From positions 62,001 through 126,000 of the forward strand of contig JAHEEK010000006.1 of NCBI GenBank assembly GCA_024640765.1: a DNA stretch of 64,000 bases, written 5' to 3'. Below, one piece after another: positions 17,002 through 25,076 of this stretch. Position 1 is the first letter of the stretch. Each line of letters begins with the position of its first letter. The notes below the pieces were generated by a model. The model saw only the letters and a program-made list of their open reading frames with translations. It had not been told where the DNA came from and did no database searches. This DNA is from Nereida sp024640765. GTDB lineage: Bacteria; Pseudomonadota; Alphaproteobacteria; Rhodobacterales; Rhodobacteraceae. Position numbers and translations under genes: made by a program.

Positions 17002-18051
17002 ATGAGCCAAAACGCCGACGAAAGCCTGCCTACACAAATGGTGGGACCCGCCAGAGATTGGCTTAAAACCTTGGGCAAATACCGCGAACCGGATGCGTGG
17101 CGCAGCAGCTTTGAAATTGCTGTGACGCTTTTCCCGTTTGTGGTCCTGTGGGCCTGTGCGTGGTGGGCGTTGTCGGTGTCTTGGATCTTGGCGCTTTTCC
17201 TTTCGGTCATCAACGCGGCGTTCCTTTTGCGCCTGTTTTGTATCCAGCATGATTGTGGCCACGGTGCGTTTTTCAAAAACCGTGCGGTCAGTGATTGGGT
17301 CGGACGCGGTTTGGGGGTTTTGACCCTTACGCCCTATGATGTCTGGCGGCGCTCGCATGCAATTCATCACGGCGCTGCTGGTGACTTGGGCCGGCGCGGT
17401 ATTGGTGATGTGCAAACGCTGACCGTGGCCGAATATCGCGCTTTGTCGTGGGGTGGGCGGTTAAAGTATCGGGCCTACCGAAATCCGATCGTGATGTTTG
17501 GTTTGGGGCCTGGCTATTTGTTTTTGGTCCAAAACCGTCTGCCTTTGGGCTTTATGTCACAAGCGCGCTTTTGGGTGAGCGCCATGCTGACAAATGCTGT
17601 TATTCTCTGTGCGCTCGGCGCGATCGTATACTTCAAGGGTTTGCAGCCAATCTTGTTAATTTTTATGCCAACCACATTGGTGGCGGCGACCATTGGTGTT
17701 TGGCTATTTTACGTGCAGCATCAATTTGAGAACACGTATTGGGAAGAAACACCCGACTGGGATTTGCACGACGCGGCATTTCACGGAAGCTCTCATTATG
17801 TGCTGCCGCCTGTGCTGCAATGGCTCACCGCAAATATCGGGATTCATCACATTCACCATCTGTACAGCCGCATTCCATTCTACCGGTTGCCGCAAGTGTT
17901 GGTCGACTGCCCTGCTCTTGGGACTGTGAACCGGCTGACCATACGCGAGAGCTTTGCCCAAGCGCGGCTGCATCTTTGGGATGAAGAAAGAAAACGTTTG
18001 GTCGCATTTTCTCAAATCAGAACACCTGCAACCAGCGCTGTGCCAAGCTAA
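17002..18051 (+). CDS. Membrane fatty acid desaturase
   Basis: 349 residues. The three histidine boxes of acyl-lipid desaturases are present: HDCGH near 92, HAIHH near 118 and HIHHLYSRIPFYRLP near 288, separated by membrane helices. This DesA-like layout suggests introduction of a double bond into membrane lipid acyl chains using di-iron and molecular oxygen; the position cannot be told. The start at 17002 (MSQNADESLP) is the natural one, though its ribosome site (GAG) is weak; an in-frame start at 16909 would add 31 low-similarity residues. Monocistronic by context. Confidence 0.88.
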   Translation: MSQNADESLPTQMVGPARDWLKTLGKYREPDAWRSSFEIAVTLFPFVVLWACAWWALSVSWILALFLSVINAAFLLRLFCIQHDCGHGAFFKNRAVSDWVGRGLGVLTLTPYDVWRRSHAIHHGAAGDLGRRGIGDVQTLTVAEYRALSWGGRLKYRAYRNPIVMFGLGPGYLFLVQNRLPLGFMSQARFWVSAMLTNAVILCALGAIVYFKGLQPILLIFMPTTLVAATIGVWLFYVQHQFENTYWEETPDWDLHDAAFHGSSHYVLPPVLQWLTANIGIHHIHHLYSRIPFYRLPQVLVDCPALGTVNRLTIRESFAQARLHLWDEERKRLVAFSQIRTPATSAVPS

Positions 18052-18150
18052 GCCATTCCCCCCACACTTGCAGGCCGCGTGGGGCAGGCTACTTACGTTC
18101 GACACGATCCACATTGTATCAACGGCTCATGGCCGCTGGAGTAAGAAAAC

Positions 18151-19014
18151 ATGATTATTCTCGATGGCGGCATGGGGCAGGAACTTATTAAACGTGCCGG
18201 GCGGGCAACAGACCTGTGGTCGATGCAGGCGCTGTTAGATGCGCCGCAGATGGTCTGTGAGGTGCATAACGAGTATTTTGCCGCAGGAGCGTCAATTGCT
18301 ACGACAAATACCTATTCAATACTGCCAGATCGGTTGTTGTCCAAAGGGTTAGGGGATCAATTGATCCCCATGACCAAAACGGCCTGCGAAATGGCTGTGG
18401 CTGCACGTGATGCGCATGGATCGGGACTGGTTGCGGGGTCGTTGGGGCCGCAAGGGTTTTCATACCAACCGGACCAATGCCCACCTGCGGAACAGGCGGC
18501 CGAGGTTTATGCTGACCTTGCGAGGTTGCACGGAAAGTATGTGGACTTTCATTTGCTGGAAACGATGTCTTCTATCGATCAGGCGCGCGGCGGGTTGATG
18601 GGGGCACAGGTCACTGGGCTGCCTGTTTGGGTCGCGTTCTCAGTCAGTGATGATGACGGCCGTTTGCTGCGCTCTGGAGAGCCTTTGGAAAATGTGTTGC
18701 CGCTACTAAAAGAGTATCGCCCCGAAGCGGTCTTGATCAATTGCTCATCGCCCGAGGCGGTTTCAGACGGTCTGAGCAGTTTGGTAGGTCATGATTTCAA
18801 AGTTGGAGCCTATGCAAATGGGTTCACCAAAATTCATGCAGACTTCAATTCGATCAACGCAACAGTTGATTTGTTGGAAGCGCGCACGGACTTGGGGCCA
18901 GATGCGTATTTGACGTTTGCGAAAGGTTGGGCCGCAACCGGCGCATCAATCGTCGGCGGCTGCTGTGAAGTAGGGCCAAAGCACATCGAGACACTGGCGC
19001 AGTACTTTGCATAA
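18151..19014 (+). CDS. Homocysteine S-methyltransferase family protein
   Basis: 287 residues with the zinc-binding cysteines of the family: NCSS (around residue 197) and GGCCEVG (around 271), plus the N-terminal DGGMGQEL motif. Enzymes of this group transfer a methyl group from betaine, S-methylmethionine or another donor to homocysteine to make methionine. The protein lacks cobalamin and folate domains, so it is the short, cobalamin-free type. No donor-specific neighbour is seen. I did not find a SAM or SAH riboswitch in the 100-base gap before it. Confidence 0.88.
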   Translation: MIILDGGMGQELIKRAGRATDLWSMQALLDAPQMVCEVHNEYFAAGASIATTNTYSILPDRLLSKGLGDQLIPMTKTACEMAVAARDAHGSGLVAGSLGPQGFSYQPDQCPPAEQAAEVYADLARLHGKYVDFHLLETMSSIDQARGGLMGAQVTGLPVWVAFSVSDDDGRLLRSGEPLENVLPLLKEYRPEAVLINCSSPEAVSDGLSSLVGHDFKVGAYANGFTKIHADFNSINATVDLLEARTDLGPDAYLTFAKGWAATGASIVGGCCEVGPKHIETLAQYFA

Positions 19015-19071
19015 GCGCGGTAACCTTCGCACATCTACGCCAAGGCTGGATTTAATGATCGAAGTGCGGCC

Positions 19072-19413
19072 CTAGGCGTAGGCCGCGTCAACGATGAACT
19101 CGACCTTTAGCTCAGGACGAGCAAGCTTGGCTTCCCCGCACGCGCGTGTCGGTGCATGACCTGCCGGGACCCAAGCGTTCCATACTTCGTTGAGGCCTGC
19201 GAAATCACTCATATCGGCCAGCCAGATCGTGACACGCAGCATGTCGTTGCGCGATGAACCTGCCTTGATCAACAGCGCGTCGATTTTCTCCAGGCACGCG
19301 CGTACTTGCTCTTGGATTGTGTCACCCTCGGCAACCTGACCGGTTAGATACGCCACACCGTTGTGCTTCACTATTTTGGACGAGCGTTCGCCTGTTTCAA
19401 TTCGTTCAATCAT
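19072..19413 (-). CDS. RidA-family (YjgF/YER057c) protein
   Basis: 113 residues of the RidA fold, members of which hydrolyse reactive enamines/imines or act in specialised catabolic steps. Seen: VAYLTGQVAEGDTIQEQVRACLEKID, the conserved Arg in MLRVTIWLADMSDF and the C-terminal KVEFIVDA. It lacks the strict SxxGPYS N-terminus of housekeeping RidA, so it is better called a family member. The start at 19413 has AGGAG about 6 bases upstream. It stands alone between the methyltransferase and tRNA-Ala. Confidence 0.85.
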   Translation of the reverse strand: MIERIETGERSSKIVKHNGVAYLTGQVAEGDTIQEQVRACLEKIDALLIKAGSSRNDMLRVTIWLADMSDFAGLNEVWNAWVPAGHAPTRACGEAKLARPELKVEFIVDAAYA

Positions 19414-19628
19414 GGTGGGGCTCCTATGGCAGCAATGTCTATCGTTCAGGGCATATAGTGCGCTTTGGTCAGTGGGGTACAGAGGGGAAGCTAGCGGGGA
19501 TATAAGTTGGCCTGCCACGACATGTTTGTTCAACACGGTGACGATTGCTGACCTCATTGGTTACTATGCTGAAGCCAGACTAGTTTATGGTCGGCTCAAA
19601 AGCCGCGCGCAGTATCATAAAAGGAAAA

Positions 19629-19704
19629 TGGTGGACCCTAGCGGGATCGAACCGCTGACCTCCTGCATGCCATGCAGGCGCTCTCCCAGCTGAGCTAAGG
19701 GCCC
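19629..19704 (-). tRNA. tRNA-Ala (anticodon GGC)
   Basis: On the minus strand: acceptor GGGCCCT pairs with AGGGTCC (one G-U), D arm GCTC-AGCTGGGA-GAGC, anticodon stem CCTGC/GCAGG with loop ATGGCAT giving anticodon GGC, T arm AGCGG-TTCGATC-CCGCT, and an encoded ACCA end. Reads GCC and GCU alanine codons. Total 76 bases. Confidence 0.97.
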
Positions 19705-19773
19705 TTTGGTGCGGTTAAGTAGCCGCGTGGTGAGGGGAGTTCAAGAGAAAAACACCCCCCCCACATTCGCTAA

Positions 19774-20106
19774 TTAATTGTCGTCGTCGCCTTCGGCAGC
19801 AACATCGGCGATTTCGTCCAAAGAAACGTTATCTTCGTCGTCATCATCGTCGAGCACATCATCACCCAGATCGACTTCGAGATCATCCTCATCATCGAGT
19901 ACGAGCTCTTCGCCGTCTGCTTCTGTGTCTTCAGCTTTTGCGGCTGCTGGATCAGCTTTGTCGGCAACCATTGTGCGGTTCTTGTTGACATCAACGGTAA
20001 CTTCTTCACCCGTGTACGGGCTCACGATTGGCGTACGGCCAAGATCGTAGAAGCGTTTACCGGTGGTTGGGCAAAGGCGTTTGACGCCCCATTCGTCCTT
20101 AGGCAT
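19774..20106 (-). CDS. FYDLN-acid family protein (TIGR02300)
   Basis: 110 residues. The N-terminal third carries the conserved alphaproteobacterial module MPKDEWGVKRLCP with GKRFYDLGRTPIVSPYTGE, followed by a short linker and an acidic tail of Asp and Glu (over 25 acidic residues from about 65 on). Members are known only as conserved proteins of unknown role; the acidic tail suggests a protein or nucleic-acid mimic or chaperone-like partner, which is inference. It lies directly downstream of nothing obvious in operon terms and 70 bases from tRNA-Ala. Confidence 0.92.
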   Translation of the reverse strand: MPKDEWGVKRLCPTTGKRFYDLGRTPIVSPYTGEEVTVDVNKNRTMVADKADPAAAKAEDTEADGEELVLDDEDDLEVDLGDDVLDDDDDEDNVSLDEIADVAAEGDDDN

Positions 20107-20260
20107 ATCGGATCCCTTGGGTAATCGAGGGTTGAAACTATCTCACAGGCACGCCCTTATGGCATCGCTTGCGATGTGTATCGCTGGCAGGTGCCACACT
20201 CAGGCGGCTCTGTCAAAGTGATTCCGTCGCAATGTGGCTAGGATGGGCAGAATTCAGGCA

Positions 20261-20950
20261 ATGACGACACTTGTTTTGGAAGGTGATCCTGTTGTGCGGG
20301 TCCATTTACGGCGCTCTTCGCAGGCACGGCGGCTGTCACTTCGGGTCTCTCGATTGGATGGTAGGGTCAGCCTGACAGTGCCGACACGCGCGCCTGAGCG
20401 TGAAGCACTGGCTTTTCTGCGCGAAAAAGAAAATTGGTTGCGGCACCAATTGGCGGGCCAACCCGTTGAGCAAATCGTTGGGATGGGTGCGCAAGTCCCG
20501 CTTGGCGGTCAACTCTTTGAGATCGTTCAGGGGCAGGGCCGTAGGATTAGTATTCAGGGTACCCAATTGCAGGTGCCTGGACGCGCTGAAACTGCCGGTG
20601 CGCGTGTGCAGGGGTATTTTAAGGCGCAGGCGCGGCTAGTCCTACACCGCGAAGTTGAGCAATTTGCGACCGCCTTAGGTAAGCCGTTTGGCCGCATTAC
20701 GCTGCGCGATACCAGATCACGTTGGGGATCATGCTCGTCCACAGGGAATTTGAATTTCAGTTGGCGCTTGGTTATGGCGCCGCCGAATGTGTTGTCATAC
20801 GTGGCAGCCCATGAAGTGGCGCATCTTGCACAGATGAACCATTCCGAGCGTTTCTGGCGGGTTTGCGAGGAACTCTTCGGCCCCTACAAGGCTGAACGCG
20901 CATGGTTGCGCACCGAGGGGACCGCATTGCACCGATACCGATTTGGATGA
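20261..20950 (+). CDS. YgjP-like zinc metallopeptidase (DUF45, M48-related)
   Basis: About 229 residues. The C-terminal half has the DUF45/YgjP pattern: ITLRDTRSRWGSCSSTGNLNFSWRLVMAP, then the zinc site HEVAHLAQMNHSERFW (HExxH with downstream His) around residue 180. The N-terminal part is a beta-rich region (VRVHLRRSSQARRLSLRVSR). The start could be ATG 20261 or ATG 20243; neither has a strong ribosome site. Cytoplasmic, substrate unknown. It ends 35 bases before the GntR gene. Confidence 0.88.
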   Translation: MTTLVLEGDPVVRVHLRRSSQARRLSLRVSRLDGRVSLTVPTRAPEREALAFLREKENWLRHQLAGQPVEQIVGMGAQVPLGGQLFEIVQGQGRRISIQGTQLQVPGRAETAGARVQGYFKAQARLVLHREVEQFATALGKPFGRITLRDTRSRWGSCSSTGNLNFSWRLVMAPPNVLSYVAAHEVAHLAQMNHSERFWRVCEELFGPYKAERAWLRTEGTALHRYRFG

Positions 20951-20967
20951 TTGACGAAGGCTGACTT

Positions 20968-20977
20968 TGTGATCACA
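20968..20977. promoter_or_regulatory. TGTGATCACA palindrome at the start of the GntR gene
   Basis: Perfect 14-base palindrome TTTGTGATCACAAA (20966-20979) only 6 bases before the GntR ATG, where a ribosome site would be expected. The same core is found upstream of sucC and sdhC, suggesting it is the operator of this GntR protein and that the gene is autoregulated. Confidence 0.7.
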
Positions 20978-20985
20978 AATAACAC

Positions 20986-21636
20986 ATGTTGATACAAACC
21001 CGCCAAGATGCGTCCCCCACTGCGGCCCATGACCGTCTCTACCGCTCGCTGAGAACGCGCATCATGCATGGTGAGTTGTTGCCCGGCCAAGCGTTGACCC
21101 TGCGCGGGGTTGGCAAAGAATACGATATGTCGATGACGCCCGTGCGTGAAGCAATGCGCCGTTTGGTGGCGGAAGGCGCGTTGTCTTTGTCATCGTCAGG
21201 TCGGATCACCACACCAGAGTTAAGCAATGAGCGGATTGAGGAACTTGCAGCCATTCGTGCGCTGTTGGAGCCAGAGTTGGCCAGCCGTGCACTGCCGCGG
21301 GCGCATATGGCGCTTATTGAGCGGCTTGAGGCGATCAATGGACAGATTGATCAGGTGATCGCCCGTTCGGATGCGGTGGGATATCTTAAGCACAACCTTG
21401 AATTTCATCGCACGCTTTACCTGCGCGCCCAAGCCCCTGCTATGCTTGCGCTGGCTGAAACGGTTTGGCTGCAATTGGGGCCGACAATGCGCAAGCTTTA
21501 TGGTCGTTTGCGCCGCACAGAAAGTCCGCGCAATCACAGGCTTATTTTGGCGGCTCTAAAAGCCGGTGATGACCCGGGCCTGCGTATTGCGCTTCGCTCG
21601 GATGTTACAAGCGGTTTGCGGATGCTTAAGCAATAG
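20986..21636 (+). CDS. GntR-family transcriptional regulator, FCD (FadR) subfamily
   Basis: 216 residues. N-terminal winged helix at about 15-75 (LYRSLRTRIMHGELLPGQ and the recognition part SMTPVREAMRRL), then the all-helical FCD effector domain with likely metal/ligand histidines in NLEFHRTLY and ESPRNHRLIL. FCD regulators respond to organic acids and sugars acids. No Shine-Dalgarno is visible because a TGTGATCACA palindrome occupies that place. The identical 10-base core in pairs before sucC and sdhC makes this gene the best candidate for a TCA-cycle regulator; lpd, the last suc gene, converges on it across a shared terminator. Confidence 0.93.
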   Translation: MLIQTRQDASPTAAHDRLYRSLRTRIMHGELLPGQALTLRGVGKEYDMSMTPVREAMRRLVAEGALSLSSSGRITTPELSNERIEELAAIRALLEPELASRALPRAHMALIERLEAINGQIDQVIARSDAVGYLKHNLEFHRTLYLRAQAPAMLALAETVWLQLGPTMRKLYGRLRRTESPRNHRLILAALKAGDDPGLRIALRSDVTSGLRMLKQ

Positions 21637-21647
21637 GTCTAAGAACG

Positions 21648-21682
21648 AAAAAAGCGGGCCCCATAAGACGCCCGCTTTTTCA
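21648..21682. terminator. Bidirectional terminator between the GntR gene and lpd
   Basis: Stem AAAAAGCGGGC (21649-21659) with GCCCGCTTTTT (21670-21680), 11 perfect pairs, 10-base loop, between convergent genes. Confidence 0.9.
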
Positions 21683-21702
21683 AAATAATATCTGTCTAAG
21701 AA

Positions 21703-23091
21703 TTAGGCGTGGATCGCTCCGTCACCACAAGCAAGTGCCGCTTCGCGCACAGCCTCAGAGTAGGTGGGGTGTGCGTGGCAGGTACGTGCAAGATCTTCTG
21801 CTGCCGCACCAAATTCCATTGCTACGCAAATTTCGTGCAGCAAATCACCGGCCATCGGTCCAATGATGTGCGCGCCTAAAATGCGATCTGTTTGTGCATC
21901 AGCTAGAATTTTCACAAAGCCATCGGCTGCAAAGTTTGCTTTTGCACGACCGTTACCCATGAAGCTGAACTTGCCCGCTTTGTAGCTGCGACCTTGCTCC
22001 TTCAGGCTCTCTTCGGTTTCGCCGACTGAAGCCACTTCAGGGTGGGTGTAAATCACACCTGGGATGACGTTGTAGTTCACGTGCGGGTGCTGACCTGCAA
22101 GCCCTTCTGCGACTGCCATACCTTCATCTTCCGCTTTGTGCGCAAGCATTGGGCCTTCGATGGCGTCACCAATTGCATAGATGCCTGCGACATTGGTGGC
22201 GTAGTTGGCGTTCGTTTTGATCTGACCACGGTCACTCATTTCAACGCCGAGCGCTTCCAGCCCCAAACCATCCGTGAACGGCTTGCGGCCCGTTGCCACA
22301 AGTACCGTGTCCGCGTCGATCGTTGTTTCGCTATCGTCTTTGCGGGATTTGTAAGTAACTTTCGCATTGTTGCCTTTGACTTCAACACCTTGAACAGCAG
22401 CACCAAGTGTGAAGGAGATGCCCTGCTTGGTTAGCAGTTTTTGGAAGGTGCGCTGGACCTCGGCGTCCATGCCGGGTGTGATGACGTCAAGGAACTCAAC
22501 AACTTCAACTTCTGCGCCAAGGCGGGCGTAGACAGAGCCCAACTCAAGCCCGATGACACCTGCACCAATCACAACAAGCTTTTTCGGGATTTTTGGCAGT
22601 TCAAGCGCGCCAGTGCTGTCCACAACGATCTTTTGGTCAACTTCGATACCGGGCAGGGCCGATGGTACGGAGCCTGACGCGATGATGATGTTTTTGGCGC
22701 TGTGCACCGCGTCACCAACTTTTACCTGACCGGCTGCAGGAATGCTGCCCCAGCCTTTGAGCCAATCGATTTTGTTCTTTTTGAACAAGAACTCGATGCC
22801 TTTGGTGTTGGTTTCGATTGTGTCGCTTTTGTAGGACTGCATCTGCTTCCAATCAACGGAAGGTGCTTTGCCCTTAAGGCCCATGGCGGCAAAGTTGTGC
22901 TCTGCTTCGTGCAGCATATGTGAAGCGTGCAGCAGGGCCTTTGACGGGATGCAGCCAACGTTGAGGCACGTTCCGCCAAGCGTATCGCGGCCTTCAACAA
23001 CAGCGGTTTTGAGGCCCAATTGGGCACAGCGGATTGCACAGACATAGCCGCCGGGGCCGCTGCCGATTACGATGACGTCATAGTTGGCCAT
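21703..23091 (-). CDS. lpd: Dihydrolipoyl dehydrogenase (E3)
   Basis: 462 residues, FAD- and NAD-dependent E3 component that reoxidises lipoyl groups of 2-oxoacid dehydrogenases. FAD site VIGSGPGGYVCAIRCAQLG at about 9-27, redox disulfide GGTCLNVGCIPSK (Cys42/Cys47), NAD site VVIGAGVIGLELGSVY, second FAD strand GIYAIGDAIEGPMLAHKAEDEG and the C-terminal catalytic CHAHPTYSE. No N-terminal lipoyl domain, which fits the E3 of 2-oxoglutarate dehydrogenase rather than the fused PDH type. It is the last gene of the sucCDAB group, separated from sucB by the MAPEG gene. Confidence 0.97.
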   Translation of the reverse strand: MANYDVIVIGSGPGGYVCAIRCAQLGLKTAVVEGRDTLGGTCLNVGCIPSKALLHASHMLHEAEHNFAAMGLKGKAPSVDWKQMQSYKSDTIETNTKGIEFLFKKNKIDWLKGWGSIPAAGQVKVGDAVHSAKNIIIASGSVPSALPGIEVDQKIVVDSTGALELPKIPKKLVVIGAGVIGLELGSVYARLGAEVEVVEFLDVITPGMDAEVQRTFQKLLTKQGISFTLGAAVQGVEVKGNNAKVTYKSRKDDSETTIDADTVLVATGRKPFTDGLGLEALGVEMSDRGQIKTNANYATNVAGIYAIGDAIEGPMLAHKAEDEGMAVAEGLAGQHPHVNYNVIPGVIYTHPEVASVGETEESLKEQGRSYKAGKFSFMGNGRAKANFAADGFVKILADAQTDRILGAHIIGPMAGDLLHEICVAMEFGAAAEDLARTCHAHPTYSEAVREAALACGDGAIHA

Positions 23092-23107
23092 GGGGGTCTC
23101 CTTGGTA

Positions 23108-23497
23108 TTAAATGAGGGCAGCGATTAGCATCGCAACAGTTGCGCCAAAACCAACCACCCAGATGTAGCTGCGCCACGGCACAAGGCCTTGAACATAGGC
23201 AGGTACATAGAGCAGGCGGGCGATCAGATAGACATGCGCGCAGGCTTCTGTGAATGGGCTGGATTGATCCGAGAACGTCACCACAACCACAGCGATGGTG
23301 AACATGATCAACCCTTCGAAGTGGTTGTTCATGGCGCGTTGCAGACGTCCTGCGGTGCCTTGCAGTTCAACTTTCTTGTCGCGCGGTGACATGGCGGCTT
23401 TTGTGCCGACCTGCATTTGCGCGGTGATTGAATAGAGCGTGAACTGAACAACCTGCAAAAGGGCCGCGAGGGTGAGGACGTAAATCTCTGTAGTCAT
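23108..23497 (-). CDS. MAPEG-family membrane protein
   Basis: 129 residues with four membrane helices and the MAPEG pattern: VELQGTAGRLQRAMNNHFEGLIMFTIAVVV and the following YLIARLLYVPAYV. MAPEG proteins include glutathione transferases and related proteins of unknown activity. It sits between sucB and lpd on the same strand, with 16 bases to lpd, so it is probably in the 2-oxoglutarate dehydrogenase transcript; why is unknown. Confidence 0.88.
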   Translation of the reverse strand: MTTEIYVLTLAALLQVVQFTLYSITAQMQVGTKAAMSPRDKKVELQGTAGRLQRAMNNHFEGLIMFTIAVVVVTFSDQSSPFTEACAHVYLIARLLYVPAYVQGLVPWRSYIWVVGFGATVAMLIAALI

Positions 23498-23530
23498 TTT
23501 AGCGTGCCTTTAATTGCAGCAAGTGTCGAA

Positions 23531-23565
23531 GTGGTCCGCGCGGTCAAAAGCGACTTGCGGGCCAC
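23531..23565 (-). other. Intercistronic hairpin between sucB and the MAPEG gene
   Basis: GTGGTCCGC (23531-23539) can pair with GCGGGCCAC (23557-23565), 9 pairs with one G-U. There is no T-run, so RNA stabilisation or processing is more likely than termination. Confidence 0.35.
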
Positions 23566-23573
23566 GTCAGGTA

Positions 23574-25076
23574 TTACAGATCCATCAGTAGGCGACGTGG
23601 GTCTTCCAGCGCTTCTTTGACGCGCACAAGGAACGTCACCGCCCCTTTGCCGTCAACGATACGGTGATCATAGGACAACGCCAGATACATCATCGGACGG
23701 ATCACTACTTGACCATTGATCGCCATCGGACGGTCTTGGATTTTGTGCATGCCCAAGATGCCTGATTGTGGGGGGTTCAAGATGGGCGAAGACATCAGCG
23801 AGCCGTAGACACCACCGTTCGAGATGGTGAACGTGCCGCCTTGCATTTCTGCCATGCTCAGCTTGCCGTCACGGGCGCGCGCCCCTTTTTCAGCAATCGC
23901 TTTCTCGATGCCTGCAAAGCTCATGGAGTCTGCATCGCGGATAACGGGCACGACCAAACCAGTTGGCGTACCTGCAGCAATGCCCATGTGGACGAAGTTT
24001 TTGTAGACGATGTCTGTGCCGTCAATTTCTGCGTTCACTTCGGGAACTTCGCGCAGGGCGTGAATACAAGCTTTGGTAAAGAACGACATAAAGCCCAGTT
24101 TCACGCCGTGCTTTTTCAAGAACAGGTCTTTGTATTCGTTGCGCAGCGCCATCACCTCGGTCATGTCGACCTCGTTATAGGTGGTCAGCATCGCGGCGGT
24201 GTTCTGGCTGTCTTTCAAACGCTTCGCGATGGTCTGACGCAGGCGTGTCATCTTCACGCGTTCCTCGCGGGATGCGTCGTCTGCTGAAACCGGTGCGCGT
24301 GGCGCGGATGGGGCGGCAGCAGTGGCGGTTGGTGCAGATGCGATTGCTTTCATAACATCTTCTTTCATAATCCGTCCGTCGCGGCCTGAGCCGGTCACTT
24401 GGTCTGCAGACATGCCTTTTTCGGCCATCAGTTTTTTGGCAGAGGGCGCGTCTTCAACGTCTTTGCCAGATGCGGCTGGCGCAGGAGATGCTTCGGCTTT
24501 GGAGGTGCGCGCAGATGAAACAGCACCTGAGGCGCCACCGATCACAGCCAGTTTCGCCGTTGCATCCACAGTAGTGCCTTCGGTTGCGATGATTTCTGAC
24601 AACACACCCGCGGCAGGGCTTGGAACTTCAACGCTGACTTTGTCTGTTTCCAGCTCACACAGCATCTCGTCTTGCGCGACAGTGTCGCCCACTTTTTTGA
24701 ACCACGTCGACACAGTCGCTTCGGTCACGCTTTCGCCCAATGTGGGGACCATGACGTCAACGGCTTGTGCGGCGTCACCTGCGTCGGCCTTGGCTGCTGC
24801 GTCCGCCTTTGGGGCGTCCGTATCGCCCGATGGCTTGTCATCGCCCGCGCTGATCTGTGCGAGCAACGCATCGACGCCAACTGTTTCGCCTTCAGGTGCC
24901 ACGATCTCGGACAATGTGCCTGCAGCGGGGCTTGGTACTTCGACGGTTACTTTGTCTGTTTCCAGCTCGCACAGCATTTCGTCAACGGCTACCGCGTCGC
25001 CCGGCTTTTTGAACCAGGTTGCAACAGTTGCTTCGGTGACTGATTCACCCAGTGTAGGAACACGAACTTCGGTCAT
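23574..25076 (-). CDS. sucB: Dihydrolipoyl succinyltransferase (E2 of 2-oxoglutarate dehydrogenase), two lipoyl domains
   Basis: 500 residues, longer than the usual 400 because it carries two lipoyl domains. The first has Lys42 and the second Lys146, each in the sequence ELETDKV; the domains are nearly identical and joined by an Ala/Asp-rich linker. Then come the E1/E3-binding domain (SAKKLMAEKGMSADQVTGSGRDGRIMKEDV, about 200-240) and the acyltransferase core ending in SYDHRIVDGKGAVTF with the catalytic His. The start overlaps the sucA stop by one base (TAATG). Confidence 0.97.
   Translation of the reverse strand: MTEVRVPTLGESVTEATVATWFKKPGDAVAVDEMLCELETDKVTVEVPSPAAGTLSEIVAPEGETVGVDALLAQISAGDDKPSGDTDAPKADAAAKADAGDAAQAVDVMVPTLGESVTEATVSTWFKKVGDTVAQDEMLCELETDKVSVEVPSPAAGVLSEIIATEGTTVDATAKLAVIGGASGAVSSARTSKAEASPAPAASGKDVEDAPSAKKLMAEKGMSADQVTGSGRDGRIMKEDVMKAIASAPTATAAAPSAPRAPVSADDASREERVKMTRLRQTIAKRLKDSQNTAAMLTTYNEVDMTEVMALRNEYKDLFLKKHGVKLGFMSFFTKACIHALREVPEVNAEIDGTDIVYKNFVHMGIAAGTPTGLVVPVIRDADSMSFAGIEKAIAEKGARARDGKLSMAEMQGGTFTISNGGVYGSLMSSPILNPPQSGILGMHKIQDRPMAINGQVVIRPMMYLALSYDHRIVDGKGAVTFLVRVKEALEDPRRLLMDL

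Noticed and set aside
18052..18150. Possible SAM/SAH riboswitch or terminator before the homocysteine methyltransferase gene
   Set aside because: A CCCCAC/GTGGGG stem is present but no conserved riboswitch core or T-run could be recognised.
19778..20050. Serine-rich 90-codon frame
   Set aside because: Antisense of the acidic tail of the FYDLN-acid protein (GAC/GAT/GAA read as serine codons).
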